From positions 124,001 to 188,000 of the forward strand of contig JAOADA010000003.1 in NCBI GenBank assembly GCA_026417555.1: DNA of 64,000 nt. The letters are read 5' to 3'. A program made the translations under genes and the position numbers. Positions 58,886 through 64,000 of the stretch are shown piece by piece. The notes below the pieces were generated by a model. That model was not told the origin of the DNA. It saw only the letters and a program-made list of their open reading frames with translations, and searched no databases. The stretch's first letter is position 1, and every line of letters starts with the position of its first letter. Source of the DNA: Brevinematales bacterium (GTDB lineage: Bacteria; Spirochaetota; Brevinematia; Brevinematales; Thermospiraceae).

Positions 58886-60117
58886 GAAAGATAGTCCTTT
58901 TCGTCAAAGAGTGTATGGCCGAACCCTGGTTTCATCTCATTTTTCTTGTGGTAATGATAGGAAGTCTATGGTTCAGCCTTCTCTTCCTCACGGTAGAAAA
59001 AACCGCCCTTGCCTATCTCCATCACCATTTTGCCACAAAACTCCCCCCAAAGACTATTCGGATCACCCCAAAACCTGCCAAAACCCTCTCCCTCTTTGGG
59101 CTTCAGCTCAAACGTCCGGTGGGAAGCTTTATCGATGACAAGGTTCTACGAAAGATCCAGAATTTACCAGGGGTGGCTCGTGTGTACCCTTTTCTTTCTT
59201 CTCAGGTACCAATGCAGGTCCAGATTTCTCTTTTTGGGATAGGATACCAGAGTGATGTGGTTGCCATTGGTGTCCCATGGGAATTCATCCAGAGTGAAGT
59301 CCCTCCCCCCTATCGCGCTCGTTTTCGAAAATGGAAAGAGGGTGAAAGTATAGGGGCTCTTCTCCCCCTTGCCCTCCTCGATATGTATAACCAAACACTC
59401 GCCACACCCAACCAACTCCCTACAATCACAGAAGATTTTGCCAAAGGACAAAAACTCAGGCTCGTTTTCGGAAAATCTAGCCTCAAAACCGTAGGAACCC
59501 CCATCGTGATAGAAGGAGAACTCGTAGGTTTTAGCCGAAAGATAGGAGAGATTGCCCTCATCCTTCCTTTTTCCGTTGTGCAGCATTATAACCGCCTTTT
59601 TGGCTACACCAATCCAGAGTACAGCTATGTCCTCATAGAGGCAGAGAACCATGAGAGTGTTCCCTCCCTCATCAAGGCCATACAAAAACTTGGTCTTGTG
59701 GTAGCTTCGGAAAGCACGCTCTCAGAGGAAATCGTTTCCCTCAAAAAGGCTCTCCACCTTGTTTTCCGATGGCTTCAAGGACTTGTGTGGGGGTTATGTG
59801 CTATTGCTATCGGCCTCGCCGCCTTCCTTGCGGGACTAAGAAGACAACGGTACTACCATCTCCTCAGGATACTGGGAGAAAGTCGAGTTTTCCTCTTCGG
59901 TATGATAGGTATCAAATATGGCATTCTTGTCTGGGGAGCTTTTTCTCTGGCGACAGTATCGTTTGAGTCTCTGGTGAGACATCTTCCCTTCTCTTTTCCC
60001 GGCCTTCCCCTTGAAATAGCCAAAAAACCAGATATGGTGTTTTTCTACGTAGCTGTAGCCATTGCTCTTTTTCCCTCATTCTCTCTTCTCAGCACACGAC
60101 CAGGAAATAAACTCTGA
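58882..60117 (+). CDS. ABC transporter permease (MacB/FtsX-like, 1+3 TM)
   Basis: A 411-residue membrane protein with one N-terminal helix (FHLIFLVVMIGSLWFSLLFLTV), a large periplasmic domain (about 40-275) and three C-terminal helices (about 290-315, 330-350, 380-400), the topology of MacB and LolC/FtsX permeases. The conserved cytoplasmic link between the last helices is short. It overlaps the ATPase gene by 4 nt. It is probably the partner in a mechanotransmission or lipoprotein-release pump. The following flgJ gene starts 70 nt after its stop. Confidence 0.85.
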   Translation: MRKIVLFVKECMAEPWFHLIFLVVMIGSLWFSLLFLTVEKTALAYLHHHFATKLPPKTIRITPKPAKTLSLFGLQLKRPVGSFIDDKVLRKIQNLPGVARVYPFLSSQVPMQVQISLFGIGYQSDVVAIGVPWEFIQSEVPPPYRARFRKWKEGESIGALLPLALLDMYNQTLATPNQLPTITEDFAKGQKLRLVFGKSSLKTVGTPIVIEGELVGFSRKIGEIALILPFSVVQHYNRLFGYTNPEYSYVLIEAENHESVPSLIKAIQKLGLVVASESTLSEEIVSLKKALHLVFRWLQGLVWGLCAIAIGLAAFLAGLRRQRYYHLLRILGESRVFLFGMIGIKYGILVWGAFSLATVSFESLVRHLPFSFPGLPLEIAKKPDMVFFYVAVAIALFPSFSLLSTRPGNKL

Positions 60118-60187
60118 AACCTTCACCTTTGAGCCAAAAAACTTGAGTGTGTCTTTTTTCTGCCGATACACAAAACAAGGAGGAACT

Positions 60188-60526
60188 ATGACTCTCTCCG
60201 GGAGCGAACGCATTTTTCAAGTAAGTGCAGAAAAGGAACTCCATGATCTCACTACTCTCAAAAAGAAAGCCCAACACCCAGATGAGAAGCGTATGCGAGA
60301 AGTAGCGGCTGAGTTTGAATCTCTTTTTGTCAATGAACTTTTCAAATCCATGCGTCGAACTGTCCCCAAAAGTGACTACCTCAAGGGAGGACTTCGACAG
60401 GATATTTTTGAGGATATGCTCTATCAGGAGTATGCAAGAAAGATCTCTCATAGTGGAGGCTTGGGCCTGGGAGAAATGGTCTACAAGTATCTCCTCTCCA
60501 CCAAAACACAAAAACCATTATCATAA
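60188..60526 (+). CDS. Rod-binding protein (FlgJ N-terminal domain only)
   Basis: A 112-residue protein matching the FlgJ N-terminal rod-binding domain: KRMREVAAEFESLFVNELFKSMRRTVPKSDYLKGG, then RQDIFEDMLYQEYARKISHSGGLGLGEMVYKYL. It helps assemble the flagellar rod. The muramidase domain of the classical enterobacterial FlgJ is absent, as is usual in spirochaetes. The ATG at 60188 has AAGGAGG; earlier codons of the frame lie inside the permease gene and are not used. It is the last gene of the murG run. Confidence 0.88.
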   Translation: MTLSGSERIFQVSAEKELHDLTTLKKKAQHPDEKRMREVAAEFESLFVNELFKSMRRTVPKSDYLKGGLRQDIFEDMLYQEYARKISHSGGLGLGEMVYKYLLSTKTQKPLS

Positions 60527-60551
60527 AAAAACCCCCGCCTCGCGGCGGGGG
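60524..60551 (-). terminator. Rho-independent terminator of the minus-strand lipoprotein gene
   Basis: CCCCCGCC, TCGC and GGCGGGGG (60532-60551) form a perfect stem, followed on the minus strand by TTTTTTT. On the plus strand no T run follows, so it does not clearly end the flgJ transcript. Confidence 0.88.
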
Positions 60552-60556
60552 AACCA

Positions 60557-61066
60557 CTAACGTGCCTTAAAGGTTTGGGAAACCCCAGGAGAACCAGCCC
60601 CCAAAAAGATCATAGTGGTGATATCATTTGGATCACTCTGATTGGTCCCCACAAATACCCAGTTGGTAAACTTCATGGTGTCGCCAGATACCGTATACCA
60701 AACCTTACTCACCCCAACATAGGTAGCTCCTGTCTGGGTATCGTCTTCACTATCAGCAAAGGAGATGGTAGTTGAAGTATATTCCAACAAATTAGTAGAA
60801 TACTCTGCATCAAGCACCTTGTCCTCATAGAATCTTACTACCCACGTCGTTTCAGAAAAGGTATACGTAACAAAATCTTCTGACGAAAAGATCATACTCC
60901 CACCCACAAAATCATAAGAAACCAATTGCCACTCGGTGCCCAAGAAAGGATAGGTTTTTGTGGTTTCCTTTTCCTTTGGGGCCGTTTCCTTTGGGGCTGT
61001 CGTACATCCAACTATCCACATCACCACCACCGCTATCCATACGAACAAATGTGTTTTTGTTTGCAT
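60557..61066 (-). CDS. Small lipoprotein of unknown function
   Basis: A 169-residue lipoprotein (signal MQTKTHLFVWIAVVVMWIVGC). After a charged Lys/Glu/Thr linker (PKETAPKEKETTK) the folded part starts YPFLGTEWQLVSYDF and is strand-rich (VTYTFSETTWVVRFYEDK, GATYVGVSKVWYTVSGDTMKFTNWVFV). The start at 61066 has GGAGG 7 nt upstream; a TTG two codons earlier is possible. No family is recognised, though the fold resembles a calycin/lipocalin-like small barrel. A 52-bp part of its coding region (60926-60977) is duplicated at 61716-61767. Confidence 0.75.
   Translation of the reverse strand: MQTKTHLFVWIAVVVMWIVGCTTAPKETAPKEKETTKTYPFLGTEWQLVSYDFVGGSMIFSSEDFVTYTFSETTWVVRFYEDKVLDAEYSTNLLEYTSTTISFADSEDDTQTGATYVGVSKVWYTVSGDTMKFTNWVFVGTNQSDPNDITTMIFLGAGSPGVSQTFKAR
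60926..60977 (+). repeat. 52-bp direct repeat, copy 1 (inside the lipoprotein gene)
   Basis: The 52 bp in this position are identical to 61716-61767 and in the same orientation, about 790 bp apart. Here they encode the KETTKTYPFLGTEWQ part of the lipoprotein on the minus strand. Identity continues with one mismatch for about 5 bp on the left. Confidence 0.95.
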
Positions 61067-61109
61067 AGGCAAACCTCCTTTCGTGTTATTGTGTTGTTCT
61101 TTCTTAAAT

Positions 61110-61138
61110 ACTTTACTTCCATTTCTTCATTTTTTCAA
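61110..61138 (-). promoter_or_regulatory. Predicted promoter for the lipoprotein gene
   Basis: TTGAAA (61138-61133), 17 nt, TAAAGT (61115-61110) on the minus strand, about 44 nt before the start codon at 61066. The -10 box is weak. Confidence 0.4.
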
Positions 61139-61315
61139 GAACTTGAAAAAATTTCTCAAGAAAGATTTTCCTTCGGGAAACAAGAGACGAATATAGTTTT
61201 GCCAGAAACCAACATGAGCACAAACATATCAAAATGAAAAACCCTTGCCCAAGGTCTTCCCTTTTTAATTTTAAACTTTTATTCCTTTAGAGGGACAATT
61301 TCCCTCTATTCGTTC

Positions 61316-61715
61316 TCACATGATCATACGACCAGCCATCATGAGGAGATACTCAATCGCCTTGAGATAAAATCATATTCTCACTTTGGTAAGCCCAACA
61401 TATCGTAACCTCCCAAAACCAATGTGCCTTTTAAGATGTCCAAAAACTCCCTCTCCACTACCTTATCTTCCCTATCTTCCTGTTTCGCTTTTTCTCCTTC
61501 TCCGTTTACGGTTTCTTCCTCACCGTTTTGGCCACAATAAGACTCACACGCCCCTTCTCCCTCAAAAATGTGCATTCTCTTCCCAACTATACCCCTTATC
61601 CACCACTACAAAACTTTTCCCATGAAGTCGTAACCTTTCCGCAAGTACCTACATCTTCTTCATCTCTGAAATATTCGTCCCTGTTATATCCCTACCAACC
61701 AGAATCACTAACCAC
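61316..61715 (-). mobile_element. Decayed IS5-type transposase remnant
   Basis: Reading the minus strand across several frames gives the C-terminal half of an IS5-family DDE transposase. Fragments in order are GRDITGTNISEMKKM (about 61690-61649), VLAERLRLHGKSFVVVDKGYSWEE (from 61648), TFLREKGRVSLIVAKTVRKKP (61571-61509), RNRKIGKIR and VVER (about 61487-61450), and GHLKRHIGFGRLRYVGLTKV (61441 on), then FYLKAIEYLL to a stop at 61316-61318. At least three frameshifts and two stops break it, so it is a pseudogene. The N-terminal half and the ends of the element are missing. A 7-bp inverted repeat (AGAGGGA/TCCCTCT, 61289-61307) lies beside it. The other part of 61073-61892 holds no gene apart from the repeat copy and promoter listed. 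Confidence 0.8.
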
Positions 61716-61767
61716 TTGCCACTCGGTGCCCAAGAAAGGATAGGTTTTTGTGGTTTCCTTTTCCTTT
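61716..61767 (+). repeat. 52-bp direct repeat, copy 2 (at the IS remnant edge)
   Basis: Identical to 60926-60977. It starts at the point where the transposase remnant ends, suggesting the remnant lies next to a fragment of a second copy of the lipoprotein gene (or that this fragment was copied here). It is followed by unrelated AT-rich DNA leading to thyX. Confidence 0.95.
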
Positions 61768-61892
61768 ATAATAGGAAGAAGAGACTTGCTCTCAAAAAAG
61801 ACGAGATTTCTTCTCTCTCACATACAACCTGGAAAAGAGAAAAAAAATTTTTTTCTCTGTATACTATACTATCCTCTCATGGTGAGGTGCTT

Positions 61893-62540
61893 ATGATAGT
61901 GACGTTACTCCAATATACCCCTGATCCAGAAAAACTCATCGAATATAGTGCCCGCGTATGTTATCTTTCTCAAGAACGGATAACGCCCACCTCTCACAAA
62001 ACGTTTCTCTCTGGTCTTTTGAAGAATGGGCATCTCTCCGTGTTTGAGCACGCCTCTGCTACTTTTTTTATTGAAGGGATAAGTCGGGCATGTAGTCATC
62101 AATTGGTACGTCATAGGCTCGCGAGTTTTTCCCAACAATCTCAACGTTACGTAGAGGAAAAGGGATTTGCCTATGTGACTCCTCCCGAGATAGCACAACA
62201 TCCTGAGGCCTTAGCCTACTATCAGAGTCTTATGTCCACTCTTCAACAAGCATACGAAAAACTTGTTTCTTTAGGTATCAAACGAGAAGATGCCCGTTTC
62301 CTTCTCCCTAACGCCACCCATACCGCTCTCAGTGTCACAGCCAATTTCCGTGAATGGCTCCATATCATCGATATGCGCGTCAGTCCCCATGCCCAGTGGG
62401 AGATTCGAGATCTTCTCATCCTTATTTGGAAAGAGCTGTACACTATTGCTCCTGTGGTCTTTGGGCTCACCTACTTTGAATATTGGAGCAAGGATATCGA
62501 GTACAAAAAAGAAATCTTCTCCCAACGTATAGAGATATGA
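61893..62540 (+). CDS. thyX: Flavin-dependent thymidylate synthase
   Basis: A 215-residue enzyme that methylates dUMP using FAD and methylene-tetrahydrofolate. The ThyX signature RHRLASFSQQSQRY is present (RHR...S), with FEHASATFFIEGISRACSHQLVRHR before it and LPNATHTALSVTANFREWLHIIDMR after it. I use ATG at 61893 with GAGG; a long upstream frame from 61716 only reflects the 52-bp repeat. Its stop overlaps the aminotransferase start by 4 nt. No clear promoter with a -35 box was found; TATACT boxes are at 61860-61870. Confidence 0.96.
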   Translation: MIVTLLQYTPDPEKLIEYSARVCYLSQERITPTSHKTFLSGLLKNGHLSVFEHASATFFIEGISRACSHQLVRHRLASFSQQSQRYVEEKGFAYVTPPEIAQHPEALAYYQSLMSTLQQAYEKLVSLGIKREDARFLLPNATHTALSVTANFREWLHIIDMRVSPHAQWEIRDLLILIWKELYTIAPVVFGLTYFEYWSKDIEYKKEIFSQRIEI

Positions 62541-63712
62541 GACTTTCCAAACGACTTGTTTGGCAAGCTGAGAACAATAGTTGGACAGAAATGCTTGCCA
62601 ATACTCAGATCACCCATGATCTTACCCTCTCCAACCCGACAGAGGCATTTGATCTCTCCGGATATCAGGAGGATATTCTTGCGGCTCTTTCCCACCCTGA
62701 GGCTCTTCTCTACAATCCATCCCCTCTCGGATTGCTCAAAACCCGAGAATTTCTGGCGGAGGTCCTTGAGATTCCCGGGGGTATTTCTCCATGCCAAATC
62801 CTCCTCACCACAAGTACGAGCGAGGCATATAGTCTTCTTTTCAAACTCTTGTGCGATCCCGGCGATGAGGTCCTCGTTCCGGTACCCAGTTATCCCCTCT
62901 TCGAATATCTAGCAAAGCTCGAGAATGTGCGGATTGTTCCTTATAGGCTTGAATATACCCATGGAAAAGGATACGACATAGACTTTTCCTCCATTGAAAA
63001 ATCCATCTCCCCCAAAACAAAAGCGCTTGTCTACGTCCACCCCAATAACCCCACAGGAACAGGGGCTTCACTGCAAGAGATTGCCACACTCAATTCCCTG
63101 ACGACTTCCTCTTCCCTCGCTATCATTGTGGATGAGGTGTTCTCTGATTACTGGGTGAGAAGACCTTCTTCCATTCCCTCATCGTGGTGGGGACTTGTTG
63201 ATGGCCCCCTTTTTGTGCTTGGTGGACTCTCCAAATCTCTTCTTCTCCCTCAGATGAAACTTGCCTGGACACTTTTTCACGCTCCTTCCACAGACCTCCC
63301 CGCTCTCACCAAAGCTATAGAACTTCTTGGAGATACCTACCTTTCTCCTTCCCTTCCTATTCAGCTTGCTCTCCCCTCATGGTGGAAACTCAAACCCGGC
63401 CTCACCTCAATGGTTATCAAACGCCTCAATGAGAATCTCGCGCTTCTCCACTCTCTTCTTGAAAACTCTCCCTGTAGGGTTCAGACCTCTCACGGGGGAT
63501 GGTCTGCTGTGATTGAAATACCCCGAATCCTCTCAGAAGAGGACATCACCCACCATCTGGGGAAAAGGGGCGTCAAAATCTACCCCGGATATTTCTTTGA
63601 CTTTGAAAACGAAGGCCACCTGGTGGTAAGTCTTCTCACCCCCCCTGCCTCTCTGAAATCCGGTATCTCTATCCTTCTTGAGGTCCTCGAAGAAGAAATC
63701 TCCAAAACCTAA
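62537..63712 (+). CDS. Class I/II PLP-dependent aminotransferase
   Basis: A 391-residue aminotransferase of fold type I. YNPSPLGLLKTREFLAE at about 60 and PSYPLFEYLA at about 135 are typical. The Asn-Pro block is YVHPNNPTGTG, the Asp/Tyr region is IIVDEVFSDYW, and the PLP lysine is in LGGLSKSLLLPQMKLAW. Substrate is not decided; related enzymes act on aspartate, alanine, aromatic or histidinol phosphate. Its ATG overlaps the thyX stop by 4 nt. It converges with the aldo/keto reductase gene, 37 nt apart. Confidence 0.9.
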   Translation: MRLSKRLVWQAENNSWTEMLANTQITHDLTLSNPTEAFDLSGYQEDILAALSHPEALLYNPSPLGLLKTREFLAEVLEIPGGISPCQILLTTSTSEAYSLLFKLLCDPGDEVLVPVPSYPLFEYLAKLENVRIVPYRLEYTHGKGYDIDFSSIEKSISPKTKALVYVHPNNPTGTGASLQEIATLNSLTTSSSLAIIVDEVFSDYWVRRPSSIPSSWWGLVDGPLFVLGGLSKSLLLPQMKLAWTLFHAPSTDLPALTKAIELLGDTYLSPSLPIQLALPSWWKLKPGLTSMVIKRLNENLALLHSLLENSPCRVQTSHGGWSAVIEIPRILSEEDITHHLGKRGVKIYPGYFFDFENEGHLVVSLLTPPASLKSGISILLEVLEEEISKT

Positions 63713-63749
63713 AGCCCCCTCACCATTATACCCAATCCCTCGCTTCTTC

Positions 63750-64000
63750 CTAAGATGATTTCTCCTCTCGAGAGAGAAAAAGCTTCTCAACAATAGCCAC
63801 ATTCTGACGAACATGATGGGGTTTTGTCATGCTTACCACACAGGCACTCACTCCTTTTTGGCCCAACACAAAACGAAACGCCTCCTCCACAGAGCTCTGA
63901 ACTTCTCGCCATTTCCCTGTTTTAAAGAGAGGATGGTGTTTTCGTACATCCTTTTGCTGAGACAAGGGGTCAAAGGGTCGTCCAGCCAAAAATCCTTGGG
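63750..64000 (-). CDS. C-terminal part of an aldo/keto reductase, cut by window edge
   Basis: The minus-strand frame from the right edge to a TAG at 63750-63752 encodes the end of an aldo/keto reductase. EEAFRFVLGQKGVSACVVSMTKPHHVRQNV matches the family C-terminal pattern (a core strand followed by a TP.H..EN-like helix). About 83 residues are visible, so the start and catalytic tetrad are outside the window. It converges on the aminotransferase gene. Confidence 0.75.
   Translation of the reverse strand, partial: QGFLAGRPFDPLSQQKDVRKHHPLFKTGKWREVQSSVEEAFRFVLGQKGVSACVVSMTKPHHVRQNVAIVEKLFLSREEKSS

Noticed and set aside
60532-60551. Terminator for flgJ on the plus strand
   Set aside because: The stem is preceded by A and not followed by T on the plus strand; it fits the minus-strand gene instead.
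60926-61767. Terminal inverted repeats or target duplications of an intact IS
   Set aside because: The copies are direct and 52 bp long, one is lipoprotein coding sequence, and the transposase is broken, so they do not define an intact element.
61716-61892. 59-residue N-terminal extension of ThyX
   Set aside because: It reads the 52-bp lipoprotein repeat in another frame; ThyX homologs start at about MIVTLLQ.
1-64000. tRNA or rRNA genes
   Set aside because: No TTCRANNC T-loop with paired arms and no rRNA-like segment was noticed by eye; a tRNAscan run would settle it.

Overview
The window is chromosomal DNA from a spirochaete. Two adjacent genes (4135-5686) encode FlaA flagellar-sheath proteins, a family restricted to Spirochaetes. 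A stand-alone rod-binding FlgJ domain, many lipoproteins and outer-membrane barrels, and a sigma-54-type promoter in front of a short RpoS-like sigma factor (39290-40126) all fit. GC content looks moderate (mid-40s percent by eye) and genes are tightly packed with 1-8 nt overlaps. The mixture suggests a free-living, possibly Brevinematales/Thermospira-like lineage rather than Borrelia or Treponema pallidum, but that placement is inference. I saw no rRNA, tRNA, CRISPR array, prophage or intact insertion sequence.

Layout. 1-10139 (mostly minus): alr, an amidohydrolase, a DUF1015 protein, a lipoprotein, panD, two flaA genes, a WD40 protein, a PilZ-type protein, a K+ channel, a separate cyclic-nucleotide-binding protein and the start of a membrane protein. 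10185-12805 (minus): three lipoprotein genes, one with a carbohydrate-binding-like fold. 12951-17438 (plus): an ABC-2 exporter, a one-POTRA outer-membrane protein and a PP2C phosphatase. 17435-20805 (minus): TPR and GAF proteins. 20825-22497 (plus): a FecR-like/barrel protein. 22639-26073 (minus): mtgA-polA. 26127-27364 (plus): an omega-like subunit and miaA. 27337-30910 (minus): lipoprotein, murE, barrel protein and a decayed aminotransferase. 30911-34683 (minus): OmpA protein, methyltransferase, NHL lipoprotein and an FnIII-like protein.

34602-43701 (plus): dgt, a second PP2C phosphatase, a hypothetical protein and a TtcA-like protein with a broken PP-loop motif; then the sigma-54-controlled sigma factor, a secreted GH13 amylase, a Na+/H+ antiporter and folK. 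43661-50228 (minus): lysS, aconitase, guaA and a patatin. 50287-52938 (minus): a diguanylate cyclase and a ComM/YifB ATPase. 53101-53985: a small lipoprotein and a GC-rich hairpin cluster. 54014-55548 (minus): HtrA protease. 55567-60526 (plus): murG, a GapN-like dehydrogenase, an ABC transporter pair and flgJ. 60524-61767: a lipoprotein, a decayed IS5-type transposase and a 52-bp duplication. 61893-64000: thyX, an aminotransferase and the end of an aldo/keto reductase.

Common themes are envelope biogenesis (murE, murG, mtgA, alr, Omp85-like and OmpA proteins), flagella, and signalling (PP2C phosphatases with PAS or variable sensory modules, GAF, PilZ, GGDEF, CNBD). Vegetative promoters are easy to see: most predicted pairs are TTGnnn-17 bp-TATAAT variants. 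The most interesting locus is 39140-40126, where helically phased TTTTGTA half-sites lie about 100-160 bp upstream of a GG-N10-GC promoter driving the RpoS-like gene. This arrangement resembles the Borrelia RpoN-RpoS cascade in an otherwise different genome.
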